A stretch of DNA of 33,328 nt, taken from assembly GCF_002174305.1 (NCBI RefSeq), contig NZ_MIJB01000004.1, forward strand, positions 1 to 33,328, in the 5' to 3' direction. A program made the translations under genes and the position numbers. The notes beneath the pieces are model-generated. The model ran no database searches. It had not been told where the DNA came from and saw only the letters and a program-made list of their open reading frames with translations. Source of the stretch: Aeromicrobium sp. PE09-221 (GTDB taxonomy: Bacteria > Actinomycetota > Actinomycetes > Propionibacteriales > Nocardioidaceae). Shown in pieces: positions 26,041-33,320 of the stretch (positions within the stretch are counted from its first letter, which is position 1; the number at the start of each line of letters is the position of its first letter).

Positions 26041-26496
26041 ATGGACGGCAACACTGTGAGCGCCGAACGCGTCATCGCGGCGCCCGCCCCGCGCATCTTC
26101 GCCCTGCTCGCCGATGTCGCCGCGCATCCCTCCTTCGACGGCTCGGGGACCGTTCGTGCCCTCCGTGGCTCGTCGGAGCCACTGCGACTCGGGTCACGGT
26201 TCGGGATGTCGATGAAGCGGGTGCTGCCCTATTCGACGGTCAACACCGTCGTGATGTTCGAACCCGATGAGCTGATCGCCTGGCAGACCACCGGCCTGGG
26301 CGGACTCATCGGCGGGCGGATCTAGAAGTACGAGCTGGTGCCCGTCGAGGGCGGCACCCACGTCCGCGAGACCTGGGACATCGGCCAGGACAAGCAACGT
26401 CTCTTCCTGCGACGCGGCGGGATGCCCGAGTCGACCCGGCGGGCGATGCAGGCGACCCTCGACCGGATCGCGGCTCTCGTCGAGTCGTCGACCTGA
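26041..26496 (+). pseudogene. SRPBCC-family protein interrupted by one amber codon
   Basis: The frame from ATG 26041 encodes an SRPBCC (polyketide cyclase/START-like) protein: residues 1-94 cover the N-terminal helix and strands (VSAERVIAAPAPRIFALLADV, then FEPDELIAWQT). A TAG at 26323-26325 interrupts it, after which the same frame continues KYELVPVEGGTHVRETWD and a C-terminal helix (QATLDRIAALVES) to the TGA at 26494-26496. Both halves together give a family-normal 151 residues. Relatives commonly have Trp-x-Tyr-Glu here, so a TGG-to-TAG change is the likely lesion. Sequencing error or read-through are alternatives. SRPBCC proteins bind hydrophobic ligands; no specific role is apparent. Confidence 0.8.
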
Positions 26497-26524
26497 TCCC
26501 GGGCTCGGCTCCCGCGACGCCGAT

Positions 26525-27235
26525 TCAGCCGTGGTGGCCGTACTCCTGTGAGGCCGCCGCCACATCGAACTGGTAGTCCCGCGAGTCGTTGTAGGTGCGC
26601 ACCGCCGCGATCCAGTCCTGCTCGTCGTCCAGACCCGACTCTCCCACGCTGCACAGGTAGCGGGCGGCGGCGAGGGCCGCGTCGTCGATATTCTGCGGAT
26701 CCCCCGGCCCGTCCCCGTCGGCGGCAGCGCCCCAGCGCTGCCAGGTCTCGGGGATGAACTGCATCGGCCCGACCGCACGATCCCACTCAGTGTCGCCATC
26801 GAGGACTCCACCGTCGGTGTCCTCGATCGCCAGCGTCTCGTTCGTTCCGTCGAGCGGGATGCCGATGATGTCGCTCGTCGCCCGTCCGTCGTCGCCGATA
26901 CGTCCACCGAAGATGGCGCCGTGGCGGCTCTCGATCCGGCCGATGCCGGCGAGCGTGTTCCACCCGACCGAGCAGCCTTCCTCGGCTCGCACGCGCAGAT
27001 CGGCCCCCGCGTAGGCGGCCACCGCTCGCGCGGGGATCTCCGCATCAGAGGCGACCCGCTCGACCCACGCGGGATCGGCTTGCGCGCTCAGTGCGTCCGT
27101 CGCGGGAGCCTCGGCCTGGGGAGCCTGCTGCGGCGTCCCCGCGGGTCCCGTGAACTCGGGACGATCGGGGCCGCAGCCGGCCAGGATCAGGGCCGCGGCG
27201 GCAGCGGCGAGAGCCGTGCGGGAGGGGAAGGGCAT
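26525..27235 (-). CDS. Lytic-transglycosylase-like lipoprotein
   Basis: This 236-residue protein carries a lipoprotein signal (basic start, hydrophobic run and lipobox LAGC with lipidated C21), a Pro/Ala-rich linker (about 28-55), then a lytic transglycosylase fold with the catalytic glutamate E102 in GIGRIESRHG, plus AVGPMQFIPETW and LAAARYLCSVG, all usual for soluble transglycosylase/MltB-like domains. It should be anchored to the outer face of the cell membrane and cut peptidoglycan. ATG 27235 gives a clean signal peptide; longer frames do not. It ends 28 bases from the SRPBCC gene end, convergently. Confidence 0.9.
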   Translation of the reverse strand: MPFPSRTALAAAAAALILAGCGPDRPEFTGPAGTPQQAPQAEAPATDALSAQADPAWVERVASDAEIPARAVAAYAGADLRVRAEEGCSVGWNTLAGIGRIESRHGAIFGGRIGDDGRATSDIIGIPLDGTNETLAIEDTDGGVLDGDTEWDRAVGPMQFIPETWQRWGAAADGDGPGDPQNIDDAALAAARYLCSVGESGLDDEQDWIAAVRTYNDSRDYQFDVAAASQEYGHHG

Positions 27236-27273
27236 GTCTCGAAAATAACGAGCTGCGGCAACCGGCGAGGTGC

Positions 27274-27621
27274 TCAGACGAGGGGCAGATAGCCGCTGAT
27301 GTCCGAGCGTTCCCCGCTGGCACGAACCGGGGCATCGGCCCAGTCGAGCGACCCGCGCGCAAGGGCGATCCAGGTCGCGGCGTCCATCTCCACCACGGCC
27401 GGGGGCGTCCCGCGCGTGTGCCGCGCCCCCGGGATGCACTGGACCGCGACGAAGGGCGGTACCCGTACCTCGACACTCGTGCCCGGGGCACGCTGGACGA
27501 GGAGGGCCAGCAGATGCTTGGTCGCCGCCTTCAGATCCGCTCGATCGGCCGTTCCCTCGTCGATACGCGCGCAGATCGATCGGAACTCCGCGGCAGGGAG
27601 CGGGGTGAGTCGCCGGGCCAC
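27274..27621 (-). CDS. Sterol-carrier family protein (bacterial SCP type)
   Basis: This 115-residue protein matches the small actinobacterial sterol-carrier-like family in length and in the segments VRVPPFVAVQC, HTRGTPPAVVEMDAATW and ALARGSLDW. The family adopts an SCP2-like hydrophobic-ligand fold; its physiological ligand is not known. It is often found near purF in actinobacteria, as here. The GTG start at 27621 is six bases from TAGGGT, so the transcript is probably leaderless, and it is divergent from the DUF885 gene with the 39-bp inverted repeat between. Confidence 0.85.
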   Translation of the reverse strand: MARRLTPLPAAEFRSICARIDEGTADRADLKAATKHLLALLVQRAPGTSVEVRVPPFVAVQCIPGARHTRGTPPAVVEMDAATWIALARGSLDWADAPVRASGERSDISGYLPLV

Positions 27622-27627
27622 CCCACC

Positions 27628-27633
27628 ACCCTA
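27628..27633 (-). promoter_or_regulatory. Leaderless -10 (TAGGGT) of the SCP-family gene
   Basis: TAGGGT on the minus strand is followed by six bases and the GTG at 27621. It touches the outer end of the left arm of the 39-bp inverted repeat, so the -35 zone lies within that arm. Confidence 0.4.
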
Positions 27634-27723
27634 GCGCTCCCCAACTCGTTGAGTGTGACGTTTGGACGGCTGACGGGCACAAACAGCCGTCCAAACGTCA
27701 CACTCAACGAGTTGGGGAGCGCT
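27633..27723. repeat. 39-bp perfect inverted repeat between divergent genes
   Basis: Arms 27633-27671 and 27685-27723 are exact reverse complements, with a 13-base loop (GACGGGCACAAAC). The element fills most of the 115-base gap between two divergent genes, so it is not in a terminator position for either. The inner part CGTTGAGTGTGAC also forms the core of the hairpin at 14908-14952. It could be a dual operator, a regulatory cruciform or RNA hairpin, or a miniature repeat element. Confidence 0.9.
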
Positions 27724-27724
27724 C

Positions 27725-27730
27725 TAGGCT
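27725..27730 (+). promoter_or_regulatory. Leaderless -10 (TAGGCT) of the DUF885 gene
   Basis: TAGGCT is followed by six bases and ATG 27737. It lies just outside the right arm of the inverted repeat, mirroring the arrangement on the other side. Confidence 0.4.
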
Positions 27731-27736
27731 CGGGGG

Positions 27737-29377
27737 ATGGACGCCGGACGCATCCCGACACCGATGGATCGGCTCGCCGAGACGTGGATGGACACGCTGC
27801 TGGAGCTCTCGCCGGAGCTCCATGTCGAACTGGGGCGACCCGGTCGCGAAGGCCAGTACAGCGACCTGTCTCCCGACGGGCACGCCGGACGGGCCGCGGT
27901 GTCGCGCTCCGTCCTGGCTTCCGCCACTGCCACCGAGGTCACCGACGAGGTCGACGAGGTGACCCGCGCCGAGCTGCTGCGCACGGCCGAGCTCGCCATC
28001 GAGCTGCACGCGGCGGAACTCTGGCAGCGCGACCTCAACGTGATCGCCTCCCCAGCGCAGTCGCTGCGCGAGGTCTTCGATCTCATGCCCAGCGACACCG
28101 CGGAGGACTGGGAGCACATCGCCACCCGCATGCGCCGACTGCCCGACGCCATGGAGGGGTACCTCTCCTCGCTCTCGGCCGGCATCGCCGCCGGCAATAC
28201 CCCGGCGATCCGCCAGGTCGTGGCCGTGGCGGCCCAGGCCCCCAAGCTCACCGGCACCGAGGGATTCTTCCGCGAGCTTGCCGCACGCGGCCCCGAATCC
28301 CTCCGCTCCGAACTCGACGGCGCCGCCGACGGAGCGATCGCCGCTTATGCTCGCCTGGTCGGTTTCCTCGAAGAGGAGCTGGCACCCCACGCCCGATCGG
28401 ACGATGCCATCGGGCGCGACCTCTACGCGCTCCTGTCGCGCGAGTTCGTCGGCATCGAGATCGACCTCGACGAGACCTATGCCTGGGGTGTCGAGGAGCT
28501 GGCACGGATGGTCGCCGAGCAGGAGGACATTGCCGACGAGATCCTCTCCGGCGCCACCGTCGAGCAGGCCATCGCCCATCTGGAGGCCGACCCGGCACTG
28601 CGCCTGGACGGCACCGACGCGCTGCGCTCCTGGATGCAGGGGGTGAGCGATGAGGCCGTGCGAGAGCTGGGTGCCACCCACTTCGACATCCCCGAGCCGC
28701 TACGGACGCTGGAGTGCCGGATCGCGCCGACCGACGAGGGCGGGATCTACTACACGCCTCCCAGTGAGGACTTCTCCCGTCCCGGCCGGATGTGGTGGAG
28801 CGTCCCCGCGGGCATCACCCGCTTCGACACCTGGCGCGAGCTGACCACCGTCTACCACGAGGGAGTTCCCGGCCATCACCTGCAGCTGGGAGCCGCTGCG
28901 GCGCAGCGCGACCGGCTCAACTCCTGGCGCCGGTTCAACTGGAACTCCGGCCACGGAGAGGGCTGGGCGCTGTACGCCGAGCGGCTGATGGACGAGCTGG
29001 GCTATCTCTCCGCCCCCGCCGAGCGGCTCGGGATGCTGGATGCCCAGCGCATGCGGGCGGCGCGCGTCGTGCTGGACATCGGCGTCCACCTCGGTCTCCA
29101 GAAGCCCGACGGCAGCGGTATCTGGACCGGCGGCGACGCGTACCCGTTCCTCACCCGGCACGTGAACATGAACGACGGATTCGTGCGTTTCGAGGCCGAC
29201 CGCTACCTCGGCTGGCCCGGACAGGCGCCCTCGTACAAGGTCGGACAGCGCGAGTGGGAGCGGCTGCGTACCGACTGGACCAGGCTCCATGGCAACGATC
29301 TCCGGCGCTTCCACGCCGACGCCCTGGCACTGGGCAGCGTCGGCTTCAGCACCCTGCGCTCAGCACTCCTCGGCTGA
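27737..29377 (+). CDS. DUF885 family putative metallopeptidase
   Basis: This 546-residue protein is a typical DUF885 member: a largely helical N-terminal part and a C-terminal catalytic half with YHEGVPGHHLQ (H374, E375, H380, H381), the family's HExxxxHH-type zinc motif, followed by NSGHGEGWALYAERLMDELG, and the RYLGWPGQAPSYKVGQREW segment near the end. No signal peptide or membrane helix is seen, so a cytoplasmic peptidase is likely; substrates are not known for most members. ATG 27737 lies six bases after TAGGCT with no good ribosome site, indicating a leaderless message. Confidence 0.9.
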   Translation: MDAGRIPTPMDRLAETWMDTLLELSPELHVELGRPGREGQYSDLSPDGHAGRAAVSRSVLASATATEVTDEVDEVTRAELLRTAELAIELHAAELWQRDLNVIASPAQSLREVFDLMPSDTAEDWEHIATRMRRLPDAMEGYLSSLSAGIAAGNTPAIRQVVAVAAQAPKLTGTEGFFRELAARGPESLRSELDGAADGAIAAYARLVGFLEEELAPHARSDDAIGRDLYALLSREFVGIEIDLDETYAWGVEELARMVAEQEDIADEILSGATVEQAIAHLEADPALRLDGTDALRSWMQGVSDEAVRELGATHFDIPEPLRTLECRIAPTDEGGIYYTPPSEDFSRPGRMWWSVPAGITRFDTWRELTTVYHEGVPGHHLQLGAAAAQRDRLNSWRRFNWNSGHGEGWALYAERLMDELGYLSAPAERLGMLDAQRMRAARVVLDIGVHLGLQKPDGSGIWTGGDAYPFLTRHVNMNDGFVRFEADRYLGWPGQAPSYKVGQREWERLRTDWTRLHGNDLRRFHADALALGSVGFSTLRSALLG

Positions 29378-29431
29378 CGCGCGCGAGGGCCGGTTCACCC
29401 CTCGGGAGCGCACGGGAGCGGTGAGCTGCCA

Positions 29432-29467
29432 ACCGAATCCCTCCGTGCCGGGACGGAGGGATTCGGT
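29432..29467 (+). terminator. 15-bp perfect hairpin after the DUF885 gene
   Basis: Arms 29432-29446 and 29453-29467 pair perfectly around GCCGGG, about 55 bases past the DUF885 stop and between convergent genes. The rest of 29378-29623 shows no gene. Confidence 0.75.
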
Positions 29468-29623
29468 GGTCGCGGGGACAACCGCGGAAGCACATCCTCT
29501 GTCATCTCCGGCAAGAGGAGGTGAGCCAGCGTCCTTTTCGGGGAACGAATGGACGCTCACCCACCGTCCAGCGCTGAGAACGGACGCCTACTCACCGCCC
29601 ACCACCGGGGCGGACCTGGAGGG

Positions 29624-30103
29624 TCAGGCTGGGGAGGCGGCGGTGTCCTTGGACTCGTCATCGTCCCCGGGCAGCTGGCAAGCGCGTTCGAGGAGCAGCG
29701 CTGCAACCAGCAGCAGGATCGCCGCGATGGCCGCGGCGCCTCCGTGCACCAGCCGCTCCCGCGCGAGCTCGCTGTCCACACCGACGTAGGTGAGGACGAA
29801 ACCCGCGTAACCGCCGCTGAACACACCACCGACGAGGACACACGACTTCGCCACCGCGAGCAGCTGGATCGCCCGATCGGCATTGATCCGCAGCTTCTTC
29901 TTGTGCAAGGACTGCCAGGTCGACCAGGCGAGCACCCCGACCACCGCCGCTCCCGCGGCCAGCAGCACCGCTGCCGTCCAGTCCGGGCGGGGGGCCTGGC
30001 CCTCGAACCTGACCGCGAGCGGCGGGATGAGGCGGCCGACGATCGCGCCCACGGCGATGAGCACCGTGACGTACAGCGCGGAGCTGCGTTGGACACGCCT
30101 CAT
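29624..30103 (-). CDS. DUF3180 family membrane protein
   Basis: The 159-residue protein has four hydrophobic segments (about 10-27, 42-60, 82-105 and 122-142) with a short basic loop between, and ends in an acidic tail. It matches the DUF3180 membrane family that closes the folate operon in many actinobacteria. The start is 7 bases after the folK stop, so it is co-transcribed. No function is established; its constant link with folK suggests a role related to folate or pterin metabolism, which is inference only. Confidence 0.88.
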   Translation of the reverse strand: MRRVQRSSALYVTVLIAVGAIVGRLIPPLAVRFEGQAPRPDWTAAVLLAAGAAVVGVLAWSTWQSLHKKKLRINADRAIQLLAVAKSCVLVGGVFSGGYAGFVLTYVGVDSELARERLVHGGAAAIAAILLLVAALLLERACQLPGDDDESKDTAASPA

Positions 30104-30110
30104 CGTGGTG

Positions 30111-30674
30111 TCACAGGATGATCTCGACGTCCTCGCGCTTGGTCACACCAGAGGTGTCGACATCGCCGATCAGATCGGCCACGAATCCATGGCCGGGGAT
30201 CTCACCCTCGGGATCGACCTCGAGCCACGGCACCAGCACGAATCCACGCTCGTGGGCGCGCGGGTGCGGCAGCGTCAGCTGATCGTCATCGGCGATGCGG
30301 TCGCCGACGACGATGATGTCGACATCGAGGGTCCTCGGAGCGCCCGGCTCGCCGCGCTCTCGCCCGAAGGCGTCCTCGATCGCGAGCGCGCGGTCGAGGA
30401 GCGTGTGCACGGTGAGGGTCGTGTCGATCAGCACGACGGCATTGAGGAACTTGCCGGACTCCTCAGGGGCCCCCACCGGCTCGGTCTCATACACGGACGA
30501 GATCGCCACGACCGTGACCTCCGGGGTGTCCTCGAGTGCCGAGACGGCGCCCTGCAGGCGGCCGGCACGATCACCCAGGTTCGACCCGATCGCCAGGACG
30601 GCCTGCCGGATAGGACGCATGCCCCCGGTCATCGTGTCCGCGTCGAGAACGTACGGCGTGGGCGATTCGGTCAC
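30111..30674 (-). CDS. folK: 2-Amino-4-hydroxy-6-hydroxymethyldihydropteridine pyrophosphokinase
   Basis: HPPK transfers pyrophosphate from ATP to the pterin alcohol before dihydropteroate formation. Motifs seen are AVLAIGSNLGDR, SSVYETEPVG, FLNAVV and the signature GAPRTLDVDIIVVGD with the two magnesium-binding aspartates. At 187 residues it has an N-terminal extension of about 20 residues over the E. coli enzyme if the GTG at 30674 is used; this start has GGAG six bases upstream and is preferred, though ATG codons at 30632 and 30620 are possible. A 104-base gap with a small hairpin separates it from folB. Confidence 0.94.
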   Translation of the reverse strand: MTESPTPYVLDADTMTGGMRPIRQAVLAIGSNLGDRAGRLQGAVSALEDTPEVTVVAISSVYETEPVGAPEESGKFLNAVVLIDTTLTVHTLLDRALAIEDAFGRERGEPGAPRTLDVDIIVVGDRIADDDQLTLPHPRAHERGFVLVPWLEVDPEGEIPGHGFVADLIGDVDTSGVTKREDVEIIL

Positions 30675-30696
30675 TAGCTACTCCACTCTGTCGTGT

Positions 30697-30718
30697 CGAC
30701 GGTGCGCGAGCACCGTCG
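30697..30718 (-). repeat. 9-bp hairpin in the folB-folK gap
   Basis: CGACGGTGC and its complement pair around the tetraloop GCGA, within the only sizable gap downstream of folE-folP. It could slow polymerase, protect the upstream message or mark a processing site, thus tuning folK and DUF3180 against the upstream genes. Confidence 0.5.
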
Positions 30719-30778
30719 CGGGCCGGCCCGGCGTGGACAAGCCCCGCTGGGGCCTGCGGCACGCAGGACTCATGTTCA

Positions 30779-31174
30779 CTATACGGAGGCCGATGCACTT
30801 TGTGTCGGGTGCGTCCGGGACCGGACGACCGTCACCGCGACGTCACCGAAAGGAACCGGGATCGGTGCCTGCGGTTTGTGCACGGTCACCTCGACTCGAT
30901 GCACTCCCGCGTGTCCGAGACCGATCTCGGCGATCCGCTCGGCGACCGTCTCGATCAGGTCGACGGGCTCCCCGGCGAGCACATCGTGCACTTGTTGACC
31001 CAGAGTCCCGTAGTCGACCGTGGCGCGCAGGTCCCCGGTGCGTCCGGCCGGAGCGAGATCGAGCCACATGACCACATCGGCGACGAAGAGCTGTCCCTCG
31101 CGTCGCTCATGGTCGAAGACCCCGTGGTGCCCGACCGCCCGGATACCGGTCAGGGTGATGCGATCCTCACTCAT
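30779..31174 (-). CDS. folB: Dihydroneopterin aldolase
   Basis: This 131-residue enzyme cleaves dihydroneopterin to the hydroxymethyl pterin used by FolK. ITLTGIRAVGHHGVFDHERREGQ carries the pterin-binding start with the conserved glutamate, and VTVHKPQAPI carries the catalytic lysine. Length is normal; the last residues after VVRSRTH are variable. ATG 31174 overlaps, as ATGA, the stop of a 16-codon mini-ORF that in turn overlaps the NTF2-like gene, so translation is probably coupled through the operon. Confidence 0.95.
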   Translation of the reverse strand: MSEDRITLTGIRAVGHHGVFDHERREGQLFVADVVMWLDLAPAGRTGDLRATVDYGTLGQQVHDVLAGEPVDLIETVAERIAEIGLGHAGVHRVEVTVHKPQAPIPVPFGDVAVTVVRSRTHPTQSASASV

Positions 31175-31221
31175 TCGTTCGCTCGCTCATGCCGCTTCGT
31201 TCGCTCGCTCCGCTCGCTCAT
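31171..31221 (-). other. 16-codon MSERSER mini-ORF bridging the NTF2-like gene and folB
   Basis: The frame begins in the ATGA that ends the NTF2-like gene (31221-31218) and stops in the ATGA that begins folB (31174-31171); it encodes MSERSERTKRHERANE. The DNA is a low-complexity ATGAGCGAGCGGAGCGAGCG string repeated upstream of folE. It may be an inserted repeat copy that kept stop-start coupling. Confidence 0.4.
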
Positions 31222-31655
31222 GTGTCCGCCTCGTCACCCGATTCCAGCACCGCGACCGGCGACGCGTGCCGGGACCAGAGCTTCCACTGCGCGCCATCGC
31301 GCACGAGGACGCTGGAGCAGACCGCCGAGCCTCCCGTGAACGACTCGGTGCTCTCGCCCTCGGAAAGGATGTTCTCGGTGCAGACCACCAAGGCCGTCCG
31401 GGGGTCCTCCCCGGAGGGGAAGGTCGTCACCTCGATATCGGTGAGGAAGAACTGGATGTAGTCGATCTGGGCCATCAGCACCGCCCAGCTGCGCAGCACC
31501 TTCTCGGTGCCGTAGAGCGGATGGGCCGCCGGGTGCACGCAGCTCACACCGGGATCATCGGCCCACAGCGAGCCCATGAGATCGAAGTCCGCGGTCTCGA
31601 CCGCATCGTAGAACGCGCGATGCGCGGCGACCACCTGCTCCTCGACGCTCCTCAT
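31218..31655 (-). CDS. NTF2-like/SnoaL-type protein inside the folate operon
   Basis: This 145-residue protein has the NTF2-like cone fold signature of ketosteroid-isomerase/SnoaL relatives: AHRAFYDAVETADFDLMGSLWADDPGVSCVHPA, an ARG/Leu-rich middle helix and a C-terminal strand pair DGAQWKLWSRHASP. Its ATG overlaps the folP stop (ATGA), so it is translated with the folate genes. The fold binds small hydrophobic or aromatic molecules and may be enzymatic; no residue set identifies a reaction. Fixed position between folP and folB suggests a pterin- or folate-linked job, which is inference. Confidence 0.85.
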   Translation of the reverse strand: MRSVEEQVVAAHRAFYDAVETADFDLMGSLWADDPGVSCVHPAAHPLYGTEKVLRSWAVLMAQIDYIQFFLTDIEVTTFPSGEDPRTALVVCTENILSEGESTESFTGGSAVCSSVLVRDGAQWKLWSRHASPVAVLESGDEADT

Positions 31656-32506
31656 TGGTCCAGCCTCTCAGCCTGCCGCAACCGGCGCACGACCCGCACC
31701 GCATCCGCCGAGGCCCGCGGAGCGTGGACACGCACGGCCCACGCATCGGCGAGAGCCGCGAGTGTCGTCACCGCCACCGTCGCATCCTCACGCTCGTCGG
31801 TGGGCCGTGGGACACCCTCGTGCGCGAGGACATCGCCCAGGAACCGCTTCCGGCTCGCAGCCACCAGCAGAGGATGGCCCAGCGCCGTGAAGGCCTCCAG
31901 CTGCGCGAGGAGCTCCCAGTTCTGGTCGCCGGTCTTGGAGAATCCGAGTCCGGGATCGACGATGATGTTCGCCGGGTCGATACCCGCCGCCACGGCATCG
32001 TCCAGCTGCCGCAGCAGCTCCTCCGTCACATCGGCCACCACATCCTCGTAGCGGGTGTGCTGCTGCATCTGCGCCGAGTGCGCACGCCAATGCATCACGA
32101 CGAAGGGAACACGAGCCATCGCGGCGACCGCGGTCATCCGCCGATCGGCACGGCCCCCGGAGACGTCATTGACGATCATGGCCCCGGCGGACAGCGCCCG
32201 CTCGGCGGTGTCGGCATTCATCGTGTCGATCGAGACCACGGCGCCGGCCGCGGACAGGGCCCGGATCACGGGGAGAACGCGCCGCTGCTCCTCCTCGGCG
32301 TCGACGCGGACGGCCCCCGGCCGAGTGGACTCCCCGCCGACATCGACGATGTCCGCGCCCTGTGCGAGGAGCTCGTATCCGTGGGCGATCGCCACGTCGG
32401 TGTCGAACCACCGTCCACCATCGGAGAAGGAGTCCGGGGTCACGTTCACCACGCCCATGACGGCGCAACGATCCCAGGCGGGGAGACCGGGCAGGCGGAG
32501 GGTCAC
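31652..32506 (-). CDS. folP: Dihydropteroate synthase
   Basis: This 284-residue TIM barrel joins hydroxymethylpterin pyrophosphate with p-aminobenzoate, the step blocked by sulfonamides. Motifs are MGVVNVTPDSFSDGG, VDVGGESTRPGA, IDTMNADTAERAL, IVNDVSGG, FVVMHW and DPGLGFSKTGDQN, and the ASRKRFLG pABA/pterin loop. The GTG start at 32506, 10 bases after the folE stop, was preferred because it puts the first barrel strand at the usual distance; the frame is open to 32602 inside folE. Its stop overlaps the NTF2-like gene by ATGA. Confidence 0.95.
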   Translation of the reverse strand: MTLRLPGLPAWDRCAVMGVVNVTPDSFSDGGRWFDTDVAIAHGYELLAQGADIVDVGGESTRPGAVRVDAEEEQRRVLPVIRALSAAGAVVSIDTMNADTAERALSAGAMIVNDVSGGRADRRMTAVAAMARVPFVVMHWRAHSAQMQQHTRYEDVVADVTEELLRQLDDAVAAGIDPANIIVDPGLGFSKTGDQNWELLAQLEAFTALGHPLLVAASRKRFLGDVLAHEGVPRPTDEREDATVAVTTLAALADAWAVRVHAPRASADAVRVVRRLRQAERLDQ

Positions 32507-32516
32507 GCCGGTCAGA

Positions 32517-33080
32517 TTACGCGGTGATGAGCTGCATGGCCTCGGCCCGGGTGGCCGAGTCCCGCAGCTGTCCGCGCACAGCACTGGTGACGGTGCGCGC
32601 ACCGCCCTTGCGCACTCCGCGCATGGTCATGCAGAGATGCTCGGCCTCCAGCACCACGATGACACCGGCCGGACGCAGCACCTCGACGAGCGAGTCGGCG
32701 ATCTGCGTGGTGAGGCGCTCCTGCACCTGCGGGCGCCGGGCGTAGACATCGACGAGGCGGGCGAGCTTGGACAACCCGGTCACATTGCCGCCCTCACCGG
32801 GGATGTAACCCACATGCGCCACCCCGAAGAAAGGCACGAGATGGTGTTCGCACATCGACCACAGCTCGATGTCCTTGACCAGGACGAACTCGTCGTGGCC
32901 GACGTCGAAAACCGCGGTCAGGACATCGGTCGGATCCTGGTCGAGACCGCTCAGCAGCTCGGCGTACGACCGTGCGACCCGCGCCGGCGTGTCGCGCAGT
33001 CCGTCGCGATCAGGGTCCTCCCCCACCGCCAGCAGCAGCTCGCGGACCGCGGCCTCCGCGCGCGGCAGGTCCACGCTCAT
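32517..33080 (-). CDS. folE: GTP cyclohydrolase I
   Basis: This 187-residue enzyme converts GTP to dihydroneopterin triphosphate, the first folate step. Zinc ligands C77 and H80 in [11 protein letters not shown] and C150 in [10 protein letters not shown] are visible, with [10 protein letters not shown] near the N-terminus and [12 protein letters not shown] near the C-terminus. ATG 33080 overlaps the stop of the nearest of three chained upstream mini-ORFs (ATGA) and has TGTGAGG about 8 bases upstream, a site carried in each copy of the 83-bp repeat. It is the first clear gene of the folate operon in the window; ftsH, its usual neighbour, would lie beyond the right edge. Confidence 0.96.
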   Translation of the reverse strand: MSVDLPRAEAAVRELLLAVGEDPDRDGLRDTPARVARSYAELLSGLDQDPTDVLTAVFDVGHDEFVLVKDIELWSMCEHHLVPFFGVAHVGYIPGEGGNVTGLSKLARLVDVYARRPQVQERLTTQIADSLVEVLRPAGVIVVLEAEHLCMTMRGVRKGGARTVTSAVRGQLRDSATRAEAMQLITA

Positions 33081-33320
33081 GCCGTCGCCTCACAGGAGGA
33101 ATCAACAGTAGCGAGGCACCGGCATGACACCCCATCAATGACTCGCTCGCTCCGCTCGCTCATGCCGTCGCCTCACAGGAGGAATCGACAGTAGCGAGGC
33201 GCCAGCATGACACCCCATCAATGACTCGCTCGCTCCGCTCGCTCATGCCGTCGCCTCACAGGAGGAATCGACAGTAGCGAGGCGCCAGCATGACACCCCA
33301 TCAATGACTCGCTCGCTCAT
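33077..33320 (-). other. Three chained ATGA-overlapping mini-ORFs before folE
   Basis: On the minus strand three frames follow each other: 33320-33243 (25 codons plus stop), 33246-33160 and 33163-33077 (28 codons plus stop each). Each stop overlaps the next start as ATGA, the last being the folE ATG. All start MSER and end ATA, because they are copies of one 83-bp unit. Each copy carries the same ribosome-site-like TGTGAGG before the next ATG. Confidence 0.5.

Noticed and set aside
24318..26096. 592-codon minus-strand frame opposite the acyl-CoA synthetase
   Set aside because: It mirrors the coding gene's codon bias and lacks any recognisable domain.
30678..30773. 31-codon minus-strand frame between folB and folK
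   Set aside because: It is not joined by ATGA overlaps to either gene, has an Arg/Pro-rich composition and contains the hairpin; no support for translation.
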